DNA of 13,160 bases, taken from contig JAGXHB010000005.1 in assembly GCA_024636425.1 (NCBI GenBank), positions 1 to 13,160 of the forward strand. Reading direction: 5' to 3'. Positions within the stretch are counted from its first letter, which is position 1. Every line of letters starts with the position of its first letter. Positions 6,635 to 13,160 of the stretch are shown here, one piece after another. Source of the DNA: Roseobacter sp. (lineage in GTDB: Bacteria; Pseudomonadota; Alphaproteobacteria; Rhodobacterales; Rhodobacteraceae). The notes under the pieces are model-generated. The model was not told the origin of the DNA. It saw only the letters and a list, made by a program, of their open reading frames with translations, and made no database searches. The translations under genes and the position numbers were made by a program.

Positions 6635-8908
6635 TCAGCCGTATTCATCAACCGGCGTCCCGGCAATCGCACCGACATTCAGCAACCCGCGTGCGGTGAT
6701 CGACGGCGAGACGATATGCGCGCGGTTGCCCATCCCCATCAGAATTGGCCCCACCTCAAGCCCGCTGCCCTTCATCTTGAGAATATTGCGCACACCAGAA
6801 GCGGCGTCGGCATGGGCAAAGACCAGCACATTCGCGGCCCCTTCCATCCGGTTGGAAGGCAGCAGGCGATGACGCAATTCGGCATCGAGGGCAGCATCAA
6901 TGTTCATTTCGCCCTCGTAGCAGAAATCATGACCGCCGGCATCCAGAAGCTGAAGCGCGGCGCGCAGGCGCTTGCCGGTGCCTTCACCCTGATTGCCGAA
7001 CTGGCTTTGGGAACACAGTGCGATCTTCGGCTCGATCCCGAAGCGGCGCACATGGCGCGCAGCCCCGATGACAATTTCAGCGATCTGTTCGGGTGTCGGG
7101 TGCAGATGCACCTGCGTATCCGCGATAAACAGCGGCCCGTCCTCCAGAATCATCAGCGACAAAGCTCCATGCGGACGTCTGCCGTCGCGGCCCAGAACCT
7201 GTTCGACATAGTTCAGATGCCAGCGGAATTCACCGAAGGTGCCGCAAATCAGGCTGTCCGCTTCCTCGCGGTGAACCATCACCGCCCCGATGGCGGTTGT
7301 GTTGGTGCGCATGATCGCGCGGGCGATATCCGGCGACACACCGCGCCGCGCCATGAGGTTGTGGTAGGTCTCCCAATAGTCGCGATAGCGCGGATCATTC
7401 TCGGGATTCACCAGATCGACAGTTTCGCCCAGCTTAATCGTCAGGCCCGCCTTTTCAATCCGCCGCTCGATCACCTCGGGGCGGCCGATCAGAATGGGAC
7501 GCTCGCTGGTTTCCTCGACCATGGCCTGGGCGGCGCGCAGGACGCGTTCATCCTCGCCTTCGGCAAATACGATCCGGCGCGGCGTGCTGCGCGCGGCTTC
7601 GAACACGGGTCGCATCAGCATGGAGGATTTGAAGACCGAACTGTCCAGCTTGTGACGATAGGCGGCCAGATCGTCGATCGGTCGCATTGCCACGCCGGTT
7701 TCCATCGCGGCCTTCGCCACCGCCGAAGACACGACACCGATCAGGCGCGGATCGAACGGTTTCGGGATCAGATAATCCGCACCGAAGGTCAGCTGCTCGC
7801 CCTGATAGGCCGCCGCCGCTTCGGCCGAGGTGGTGGCACGCGCCAAGGCCGCGATGCCGTCGATACAGGCGATCTTCATCTCGTCATTGATCGTGGTCGC
7901 ACCGACATCAAGCGCGCCGCGGAAGATGAACGGAAAACACAGTACGTTGTTGACCTGATTGGGAAAATCCGATCGACCTGTCGCGATGATCGCATCGGGG
8001 GCCACGGCGCGGGCAAGATCCGGCATGATTTCGGGCGTGGGATTGGCCAGTGCAAAGATGATCGGCCGCGGGGCCATTTTCTCCACCATCGCCGGTGTCA
8101 GCACGCCGGGTCCGGACAGGCCAAGAAACAGATCAGCGTCGTGGATCACGTCATCAAGCGTGCGCAGATCGGTGGCTTGGGCGTATTCCGACTTGATCGG
8201 GTTCATGTCGATCTCGCGGCCCAAGTGAACCAGTCCGTGAATGTCGCAGAGCCACACGTTTTCGCGTTTCACACCCAGTTTCAGCAGCATGTTGAGGCAG
8301 GCAATGCCCGCAGCACCCCCGCCGGTCGAGACAATCTTGATGTCCTCGAACGCCTTGCCCGCGACGAAAAGCGCGTTCTTCACGGCAGCGCCGACCACGA
8401 TCGCGGTTCCGTGCTGGTCATCATGAAAAACGGGAATGTTCATTCGCTCGCGGCAGATCCGTTCAACGGTAAAACAATCGGGGGCCTTGATGTCCTCGAG
8501 ATTGATCGCGCCAAAGGTCGGCTCGAGTGCGCAGACCAGTTCGGCAAGCTTTTCCGGATCGGCCTGATCGAGTTCGATGTCGAAACAGTCGATATTGGCG
8601 AATTTCTTGAAAAGGACCGCTTTGCCTTCCATGACGGGTTTGGACGCCAGCGCGCCAATGTTGCCAAGCCCCAACACTGCGGTACCATTGGTAACGACGC
8701 CCACTAGGTTGGCGCGGGTGGTATAAAGTGCCGCCGTGGCCGGATCCGCCTTGATCTCGAGACAGGCCTCGGCAACACCGGGGGAGTAGGCGCGCGCCAG
8801 ATCACGACCGTTGGCCAGCGGCTTGGTTGCCCGGATCTCGAGCTTGCCGGGTTTCGGATGGGCGTGATAATCAAGGGCTGCTTGGCGCAGATTGGGCGCT
8901 TCGGTCAT
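6635..8908 (-). CDS. maeB: NADP-dependent malic enzyme with phosphotransacetylase-like domain
   Basis: Decarboxylates malate to pyruvate with reduction of NADP, feeding gluconeogenesis and NADPH supply. It has 757 residues, matching the two-domain MaeB type. Residues about 1-425 are the malic enzyme: catalytic Tyr41 (RAYSPGVAEAC), GVVTNGTAVLGLGNIG (70-85), Lys96 in GKAVLFKK, metal-binding NLEDIKAPDCF (136-146) and FHDDQHGTAI (161-170), and the dinucleotide loop TGGGAAG (195-201). From about 440 to the end is a Pta-like domain (RRIVFAEGEDERVLRAAQ), which in characterised MaeB proteins is catalytically inactive and mediates allosteric control, typically by acetyl-CoA. The start at 8908 (MTEAPNLRQAALDYH) has AAAAGGA upstream; the open frame continues further upstream through the repeat and was not used. 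It is divergent from cdd. Confidence 0.96.
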   Translation of the reverse strand: MTEAPNLRQAALDYHAHPKPGKLEIRATKPLANGRDLARAYSPGVAEACLEIKADPATAALYTTRANLVGVVTNGTAVLGLGNIGALASKPVMEGKAVLFKKFANIDCFDIELDQADPEKLAELVCALEPTFGAINLEDIKAPDCFTVERICRERMNIPVFHDDQHGTAIVVGAAVKNALFVAGKAFEDIKIVSTGGGAAGIACLNMLLKLGVKRENVWLCDIHGLVHLGREIDMNPIKSEYAQATDLRTLDDVIHDADLFLGLSGPGVLTPAMVEKMAPRPIIFALANPTPEIMPDLARAVAPDAIIATGRSDFPNQVNNVLCFPFIFRGALDVGATTINDEMKIACIDGIAALARATTSAEAAAAYQGEQLTFGADYLIPKPFDPRLIGVVSSAVAKAAMETGVAMRPIDDLAAYRHKLDSSVFKSSMLMRPVFEAARSTPRRIVFAEGEDERVLRAAQAMVEETSERPILIGRPEVIERRIEKAGLTIKLGETVDLVNPENDPRYRDYWETYHNLMARRGVSPDIARAIMRTNTTAIGAVMVHREEADSLICGTFGEFRWHLNYVEQVLGRDGRRPHGALSLMILEDGPLFIADTQVHLHPTPEQIAEIVIGAARHVRRFGIEPKIALCSQSQFGNQGEGTGKRLRAALQLLDAGGHDFCYEGEMNIDAALDAELRHRLLPSNRMEGAANVLVFAHADAASGVRNILKMKGSGLEVGPILMGMGNRAHIVSPSITARGLLNVGAIAGTPVDEYG

Positions 8909-8943
8909 GGGGTCCGTCCTTTTGGCAACTTGGCTGCTCAGAG

Positions 8944-8963
8944 ATGGTTTAGCGTTAAACCAT
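8944..8963 (-). promoter_or_regulatory. palindromic operator candidate upstream of maeB
   Basis: Perfect 8-bp arms ATGGTTTA (8944-8951) and TAAACCAT (8956-8963) around the centre GCGT, with a central C-G step. The centre lies about 45 bases upstream of the maeB ATG, where a promoter or leader would be. The form (AT-rich arms, central CG) resembles operators of LacI-family regulators. In alphaproteobacteria the LacI-family CceR/PckR regulators control central carbon genes, which makes them a reasonable but unproven candidate. Confidence 0.5.
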
Positions 8964-9018
8964 TTTGCGCAGAGCGCCAACACGACATTTGATCTGATTT
9001 CGTGCAGCAGCGCGGGTT

Positions 9019-9087
9019 TGGGGGCCAGCCCCCATTGCGGCAAGCCGCAATTCCCCCGGAGTTTATCCGGCAAAATGAAGCTGTGAC
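9019..9087. repeat. three-hairpin intergenic repeat, copy B
   Basis: A 69-base element identical to the copy at 12062-12130 except at two positions (9043 and 9083). It contains three hairpins in a row: TGGGGGC(9019-9025)/GCCCCCA(9028-9034), TTGCGGC(9035-9041)/GCCGCAA(9044-9050), and CCGGA(9056-9060)/TCCGG(9066-9070). One mismatch is in the second loop and the other is outside all stems. The copy lies in the divergent maeB-cdd promoter region, upstream of both genes, so it cannot be serving as a terminator of either. Confidence 0.93.
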
Positions 9088-9112
9088 GAATTTTCGCGTT
9101 TTGGCATCGCAA

Positions 9113-9135
9113 CTTTGTACAAAGCTTTTTATAGT
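9113..9135 (+). promoter_or_regulatory. palindrome and possible promoter upstream of cdd
   Basis: CTTTGTACAAAG (9113-9124) is a perfect 12-bp palindrome in an A/T-rich patch directly upstream of cdd. A TATAGT hexamer at 9130-9135, one base from the -10 consensus and about 20 bases from the start codon, could be the -10 box, with the palindrome in the -35 region. No good -35 hexamer is found at standard spacing, so this may be a repressor site or an activated promoter. Confidence 0.4.
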
Positions 9136-9155
9136 TTTTTCAAAACGGGGGAAGT

Positions 9156-9551
9156 ATGAGCGAAGATCTGCGTCAAAGGGCGAGCGATGTGATGGCCAAT
9201 GCCTATGTGCCGTATTCCAATTTCAAGGTGGGCGCGGCGCTGAGGGGCGTGTCGGGAACGATCTATGCGGGGTGTAACGTGGAAAACGTCGCCTATCCCG
9301 AGGGCACCTGCGCCGAGGCCGGGGCGATTGCGGCCATGGTTGCCGCGGGCGAGACCGAATTCACCGAAGCTTACGTGATTGCGGGCAGTCCCATGCCGGT
9401 GACGCCCTGTGGCGGATGCCGGCAAAAGCTGGCCGAATTCGGCAAGGCCGATGTGCCGGTCACGATGGCCACCGCCTCCGGTGTGGAGCAGGTGATGGTG
9501 TTGTCGGAGCTGCTGCCGGGCGCCTTCGGGCGCGCGCATATGGAAGGCTGA
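9156..9551 (+). CDS. cdd: cytidine deaminase
   Basis: Zinc enzyme that hydrolytically deaminates cytidine and deoxycytidine to uridine and deoxyuridine. At 131 residues it is of the small, homotetrameric type. Substrate-binding SNFKVGAAL is at 21-29 and NVENVAYPEG at 41-50. Zinc ligands are Cys52, Cys85 and Cys88 (TCAEAGAI and PCGGCRQ), and the proton shuttle is Glu54. The residue after Glu54 is Ala55 where many tetrameric enzymes such as the Bacillus subtilis one have Arg (CAER). The ATG follows GGGGGAAG about 4-10 bases upstream. It is the first gene of a cdd-deoA-deoB operon: deoA starts 5 bases after its stop codon, and the deoA ribosome-binding site lies inside the cdd 3' end. Confidence 0.97.
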   Translation: MSEDLRQRASDVMANAYVPYSNFKVGAALRGVSGTIYAGCNVENVAYPEGTCAEAGAIAAMVAAGETEFTEAYVIAGSPMPVTPCGGCRQKLAEFGKADVPVTMATASGVEQVMVLSELLPGAFGRAHMEG

Positions 9552-9556
9552 CCCCC

Positions 9557-10861
9557 ATGGACGCGCGCACGATACTGGCAAAGCTGCGCCACCGGCAGTC
9601 ACCCAACCGCGACGAACTGGTCTGGTTCGCCGAAGGGTTGGCCGATGGCAGGGTGAGCGATGCGCAGGCGGGTGCCTTTGCGATGGGTGTGTGCCAGGTC
9701 GGTCTGAGCGATGTCGGCCGCGTCGCGCTGACGCTGGCCATGCGCGACAGCGGGCGGGTGCTGACGTGGGATCTGGCAGGGCCGGTGCTCGACAAACATT
9801 CCACCGGCGGCGTGGGCGACTGCGTGAGCCTGCTCCTGGCTCCTGCGCTGGCGGCGTGCGGTGCGTTTGTGCCGATGATTTCGGGGCGCGGGCTGGGGCA
9901 TACGGGCGGAACGCTCGACAAGATGGAAGCCATCCCGGGTGTCAACACCGAGCTTGACGAAGCGCGGTTCCGGGAGGTGGTGGGCCGTGTCGGTTGCGCC
10001 ATTGTGGGTGCGACGGAAGACATAGCACCAGCGGACAGGCGGCTTTATGCGGTGCGTGATGTGTCGTCGACGGTTGACAGCATGGACCTGATCACAGCGT
10101 CGATCCTGTCAAAGAAGCTGGCTGCCGGATTGCAGGGGCTGGTGCTGGACGTGAAGGTCGGCAGCGGCGCTTTCATGAAGGATCTGGCACAGGCGCAGGT
10201 GCTTGCCGCCGCGCTGACAAAGACCGCCAATGCCAGCGGCTGCCGCACCACGGCGGTGATCAGCGACATGAGCCAGCCCCTGGTGCCGAGCCTTGGCAAC
10301 GCGCTGGAAGTCTCGGAAGTGATGCGCGTGCTGACGGGCAAGACCAAAGGGCCGATCGTGTCTGTCTGTGCGGCCCTGGGAGGGGTGTTGCTGGCCAATG
10401 CAGGTCTGGCGGGCGACGTGCAGACCGGGGCCGATGCCATCGTGCGCGCGCTTCGGTCGGGTGCCGCCGCCGAACGGTTCGGCATGATGGTTGCCGCGAT
10501 GGGCGGCCCGGTCAAGTTTGTCGAGACCTGGAACAGGTTTCTGCCCGAGGCGACCATCATCGGCGAGGTGCCCTCGCCGGTTGCGGGCTATGTCACCGCG
10601 ATTGACGGAGAAGCTTTGGGTATGGCGGTTGTGCGGATGGGCGGTGGCCGCCTCGTGGAGAGCGACCAGATCAATGCCGCCGTGGGGCTGTCGGATGTGG
10701 TGCGGTTGGGGGCCAAACTGCAGAAAGGAGCGCCGTTGGCTGTGATCCATGCGGTCCGCGCTGAAGATGCGGAACGGGCCGCAAAGACCGTGCGCGGCGC
10801 AATCACGGTGTCGGACACGCCGGGCAAGATCCCTGATCTGATTGTCGAGCGGGTGGGCTGA
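9557..10861 (+). CDS. deoA: thymidine phosphorylase
   Basis: Phosphorolyses thymidine and deoxyuridine to the free base and deoxyribose-1-phosphate. It has 434 residues, close to E. coli DeoA (440). Phosphate-binding KHSTGGVGD is at 80-88 with Lys80 and Ser82, and the family signature SGRGLGHTGGTLDKMEAIPG at 109-128. RDVSSTVDSMDLITASILSKK contributes the pyrimidine-binding Arg, Ser and Lys. The domain order (small helical domain, central Rossmann-like domain, C-terminal domain starting near GEVPSPVAGYV) is intact. Pyrimidine-nucleoside phosphorylase (Pdp) is an alternative, but the length and the company of deoB favour DeoA. The start at 9557 is preceded by GGAAGG inside the cdd end; the stop codon overlaps the deoB start (TGATG), implying translational coupling. 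Confidence 0.95.
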   Translation: MDARTILAKLRHRQSPNRDELVWFAEGLADGRVSDAQAGAFAMGVCQVGLSDVGRVALTLAMRDSGRVLTWDLAGPVLDKHSTGGVGDCVSLLLAPALAACGAFVPMISGRGLGHTGGTLDKMEAIPGVNTELDEARFREVVGRVGCAIVGATEDIAPADRRLYAVRDVSSTVDSMDLITASILSKKLAAGLQGLVLDVKVGSGAFMKDLAQAQVLAAALTKTANASGCRTTAVISDMSQPLVPSLGNALEVSEVMRVLTGKTKGPIVSVCAALGGVLLANAGLAGDVQTGADAIVRALRSGAAAERFGMMVAAMGGPVKFVETWNRFLPEATIIGEVPSPVAGYVTAIDGEALGMAVVRMGGGRLVESDQINAAVGLSDVVRLGAKLQKGAPLAVIHAVRAEDAERAAKTVRGAITVSDTPGKIPDLIVERVG

Positions 10862-12054
10862 TGGCGCGGGCGTTTCTGGTTGTGATGGATTCAGCAGGCA
10901 TCGGCGGCGCGCCGGATGCAGAGACTTTCTTTAATGGCGGGGTGCCCGATGCCGGGGCGAATACACTCGGCCATATCGCGCAGGCCTGTGCCGAAGGCGG
11001 TGCCGAGGACGGCAGGTCGGGCCCGCTGAAGGTGCCGCATCTTGTGTCGCTGGGGCTGGGGGCGGCGCTGGAACTGGCCAGTGGGCTGCGTGCGACAGGG
11101 CTTGAGGGGAAAATCACGGGCACATGGGGCGCTGCGACCGAAATGTCGCGCGGAAAGGACACGCCGTCGGGGCATTGGGAACTGGCCGGGCTGCCGGTGC
11201 CGTGGGAGTGGCACTACTTTAAGGATGTTTCAAATTCGTTCCCGCCCGAACTGGTCGCGCAGCTTGCGGCACTGGCTGGCACTGACGGTATCCTGGGGAA
11301 TTGCCACGCGCCGGGCACCGCCATCATCGAGGATTTCGGTCCGCAACACCTCAAGACAGGTTTTCCGATCTGTTATACCTCGGCAGACAGCGTCCTGCAG
11401 ATTGCCGCACATGAGGAGAGCTTTGGTCTGGACCGTCTGCTGGAGCTGTGTGCGGCGATGGCCCCGATTGCGCATGACATGCGGGTGGGGCGGGTCATTG
11501 CGCGGCCCTTTGTCGGGGATGCGGACACCGGTTTCACGCGCACCCCGAACCGGCGCGACTTTGCCATAGCGCCACCCGCGCCGGTCCTGAGCAACTGGGC
11601 ACAGGATGACGGACGCAAGGTCTACGCCGTCGGGAAGATCGGAGATATATTTTCGATGTCCGGCTTTGACGAAGTGCGCAAAGGAACGGATGCGCAGCTG
11701 ATGGGGCATCTTGCAGATCTGGTTGAAGATGCCGAAGACGGCAGCCTGACCTTTGCGAATTTCGTGGAGTTCGACAGTCTTTACGGGCACCGGCGCGATG
11801 TATCAGGGTATGCGCGTGCTTTGGAATGGTTCGATGCCGAGATCGGGCGCATCCTGACTCGTCTGCGGGCGGGTGATATTCTGGTGCTGACGGCGGACCA
11901 TGGGAATGATCCGACCTGGGTCGGGACGGATCACACCCGCGAACGTGCTCCGGTTCTGATTGCAGGGCAGGGCGCAGGCCGTTTGGGGCAGATCGGGTTT
12001 GTCGACGTGGCAGCACTGGTGGCGCGTCATCTGGGCTTGGCCGTCCCGCGGTAG
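10861..12054 (+). CDS. deoB: phosphopentomutase
   Basis: Converts (deoxy)ribose-1-phosphate, produced by nucleoside phosphorylases, to (deoxy)ribose-5-phosphate, joining nucleoside catabolism to central metabolism. It is a member of the alkaline-phosphatase superfamily with two Mn ions. It has 397 residues, standard for DeoB. Asp10 (VVMDSAGIGGAPDA), Asp305 and His310 (FVEFDSLYGHRRD), Asp346-His347 (TADHGNDPTW) and His358 (GTDHTRERAP) are the expected metal ligands. Thr101 in SRGKDTPSGHWE is the residue phosphorylated in the activated enzyme. The ATG overlaps the deoA stop codon by one base. No deoC (deoxyribose-phosphate aldolase) is present here, so the next step must be encoded elsewhere. 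The gene is followed by repeat copy C. Confidence 0.97.
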   Translation: MARAFLVVMDSAGIGGAPDAETFFNGGVPDAGANTLGHIAQACAEGGAEDGRSGPLKVPHLVSLGLGAALELASGLRATGLEGKITGTWGAATEMSRGKDTPSGHWELAGLPVPWEWHYFKDVSNSFPPELVAQLAALAGTDGILGNCHAPGTAIIEDFGPQHLKTGFPICYTSADSVLQIAAHEESFGLDRLLELCAAMAPIAHDMRVGRVIARPFVGDADTGFTRTPNRRDFAIAPPAPVLSNWAQDDGRKVYAVGKIGDIFSMSGFDEVRKGTDAQLMGHLADLVEDAEDGSLTFANFVEFDSLYGHRRDVSGYARALEWFDAEIGRILTRLRAGDILVLTADHGNDPTWVGTDHTRERAPVLIAGQGAGRLGQIGFVDVAALVARHLGLAVPR

Positions 12055-12061
12055 GGGTGGA

Positions 12062-12130
12062 TGGGGGCCAGCCCCCATTGCGGCACGCCGCAATTCCCCC
12101 GGAGTTTATCCGGCAAAATGAAGCTCTGAC
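12062..12130. repeat. three-hairpin intergenic repeat, copy C
   Basis: A 69-base element in the same orientation as copy B, differing only at 12086 (second hairpin loop) and 12126. All three stems are identical to copy B. It starts 8 bases after the deoB stop codon and ends 71 bases before the upp start. Here, unlike copy B, it could be transcribed between deoB and upp and might act as an mRNA-stabilising or attenuating structure. No T run follows, so it is not a classical terminator. Confidence 0.93.
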
Positions 12131-12201
12131 CGGTCTGGTGGTTGCGGGATTGTGCAAATCGGGGCAAGACACAGGGGTATTTTATTTTGGAGAGCGCCCC
12201 T

Positions 12202-12834
12202 ATGTCTGAGCACCTGACCGTTGTCGATCACCCGCTGGTTCAGCACAAACTGACGATCATGCGCGACAAAGGCACGCCAACGGCCGTTTTCCGGCAATTG
12301 CTGCGCGAGATCAGTCAGCTTTTGGCATATGAGGTGACGCGCGGTTTGCCGATGACCACCAAACGGATCGACACGCCGATGCAGCCGATGGATGCACCGA
12401 CGCTCGATGGCAAGAAACTGGCGCTGATTTCGATCCTGCGGGCCGGCAACGGTCTGCTGGACGGTGTGCTTGAGCTGATCCCGTCGGCCCGGGTGGGGTT
12501 CGTGGGGCTTTACCGCGACGAAAAGACACTTCAGCCTGTGCAATATTATTTCAAGGTGCCCGAAGGCATGGATGACCGTCTGGTGATCGCGGTCGATCCG
12601 ATGTTGGCCACGGGCAATTCATCGGTTGCAGCGATTGATCTGCTCAAAGGGGCGGGGGCGACCAACATCCGTTTTCTGTGTCTGCTGGCAGCACCCGAAG
12701 GGATCGCTCGGATGCGCGAGGCGCACCCGGATGTGCCGATTGTCACCGCCGCTGTCGATGAAAAGCTGAATGAAAACGGATATATCGTGCCCGGCCTCGG
12801 GGATGCGGGAGACAGGATGTTCGGCACGAAATAA
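12202..12834 (+). CDS. upp: uracil phosphoribosyltransferase
   Basis: Salvage enzyme that joins uracil and PRPP to give UMP and pyrophosphate. It has 210 residues, the standard length (about 208 in E. coli). The start MSEHLTVVDHPLVQHKLTIMRDKGT is typical of the family. The PRPP loop is VDPMLATGNSS (131-141), with Asn139-Ser140-Ser141 where E. coli has Gly-Gly-Ser-type residues, and the uracil-binding hood is ENGYIVPGLGDAGDRMFGTK (191-210). The ATG at 12202 has GGAGAG about 8-13 bases upstream; an in-frame ATG 20 codons earlier was rejected because the preceding residues are not family-like. It is co-oriented with cdd-deoA-deoB but 147 bases away with repeat copy C between, so it may have its own promoter. 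It would recycle the uracil released by DeoA. Confidence 0.97.
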   Translation: MSEHLTVVDHPLVQHKLTIMRDKGTPTAVFRQLLREISQLLAYEVTRGLPMTTKRIDTPMQPMDAPTLDGKKLALISILRAGNGLLDGVLELIPSARVGFVGLYRDEKTLQPVQYYFKVPEGMDDRLVIAVDPMLATGNSSVAAIDLLKGAGATNIRFLCLLAAPEGIARMREAHPDVPIVTAAVDEKLNENGYIVPGLGDAGDRMFGTK

Positions 12835-12926
12835 TGGCTAAAATGTGGCGCGATCTCATAAGGGGTGCTTTACTCTGATCTGGTGATGTCGCATTGTTCT
12901 TCCTACTGTATCGTGTGGGGGCGCAG

Positions 12927-13160
12927 ATGAAAATTACTAGAATTGCCGCAATGGCCATAATCATGGGCACATTTGGTGCTGGCGCAGTGCAGGCGCAATC
13001 CTTTCGGAACCTGCCGGCAGAGTTTCCGCCGTCGTCCTACAAGGGCAAGCAATATGTCGACAGCAAGGGATGCGTTTTCATCCGTGCCGGCATTGATGGC
13101 ACTGTAACGTGGGTGCCGCGCGTGTCGCGCAAGCGTCAGGCTGTGTGCGGTTTCAAGCCG
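12927..13160 (+). CDS. secreted protein, probable SPOR-domain type, N-terminal part (runs off the window)
   Basis: Open frame of 78 codons with no stop before the window end. Residues 1-23 (MKITRIAAMAIIMGTFGAGAVQA) form a typical Sec signal peptide with probable cleavage after VQA. The mature part starts with FRNLPAEFPPSSYKGKQYVDSKGCVFIRAGIDGTVTWVPRVSRKRQAVCGFKP. Its two cysteines (49 and 74) could form a disulfide. From memory this resembles the N-terminal region of Rhodobacterales periplasmic proteins annotated as SPOR (sporulation-related, peptidoglycan-binding) domain proteins, where the SPOR domain is at the C-terminus; that domain would lie outside the window, so the name is tentative. 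The ribosome-binding site is a G run (GTGGGGGCG). There are 92 bases after upp and no obvious terminator between. Confidence 0.72.
   Translation, partial: MKITRIAAMAIIMGTFGAGAVQAQSFRNLPAEFPPSSYKGKQYVDSKGCVFIRAGIDGTVTWVPRVSRKRQAVCGFKP

Noticed and set aside
6635..8707. Long plus-strand open frame opposite maeB
   Set aside because: It is a shadow of the GC-rich maeB codons; the translation has no family features, and the maeB frame has complete catalytic motifs.
8944..8963. CtrA-type binding site (TTAA-N7-TTAA) reading of the maeB palindrome
   Set aside because: The arms are TTTA/TAAA around four bases, so the seven-base spacing and TTAAC half-sites of CtrA boxes are not met.
9019..9087. Repeat copy B as a transcription terminator
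   Set aside because: It lies upstream of two divergent genes, with no gene transcribed into it, and is not followed by a T run.
8909..9112. 68-codon extension of maeB
   Set aside because: It would translate the operator palindrome and repeat copy B; the ATG at 8908 gives the usual MaeB length and N-terminus.

Overview
The window looks like a chromosomal segment of an alphaproteobacterium, most probably Rhodobacteraceae (Roseobacter/Rhodobacter relatives). The reasons are GC-rich coding sequence with G/C-ending codons, a MaeB-type malic enzyme, a PrpE-type propionyl-CoA synthetase, a probable SPOR-family secreted protein whose N-terminus resembles Rhodobacterales proteins, and a GC-rich hairpin repeat between genes. 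This placement is by recognition of protein families, not by a database search.

Left part (1-4520). On the minus strand are a YbfF-like alpha/beta-hydrolase, a small cupin and glyA. A small single-TM protein of unknown function is divergent from the hydrolase and overlaps the cupin tail to tail. A strong hairpin terminator separates glyA from the cupin downstream of it. nadK is divergent from glyA. It is followed by the small CsbD-family stress gene, which has a textbook EcfG-type promoter motif and its own intrinsic terminator.

Middle part (4521-9155). Two large minus-strand carbon-metabolism genes, maeB and then prpE, connect propionyl-CoA formation and the malate/pyruvate node. maeB has a near-perfect palindrome upstream of its start that could be an operator.

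Right part (9156-12834). This is a compact plus-strand pyrimidine and deoxynucleoside salvage set. cdd (cytidine deaminase), deoA (thymidine phosphorylase) and deoB (phosphopentomutase) are tightly coupled, and upp (uracil phosphoribosyltransferase) follows after a gap. Together they deaminate (deoxy)cytidine, release the pyrimidine base, convert (deoxy)ribose-1-phosphate to the 5-phosphate, and recycle uracil to UMP. The window ends inside a gene for a secreted protein.

The genes are ordinary housekeeping genes, and I found no new multi-gene system. The most noteworthy non-coding structure is a 69-bp repeat made of three consecutive hairpins. It is present in two nearly identical copies (67/69) that bracket cdd-deoA-deoB, and a third, diverged copy with the same layout lies downstream of glyA.
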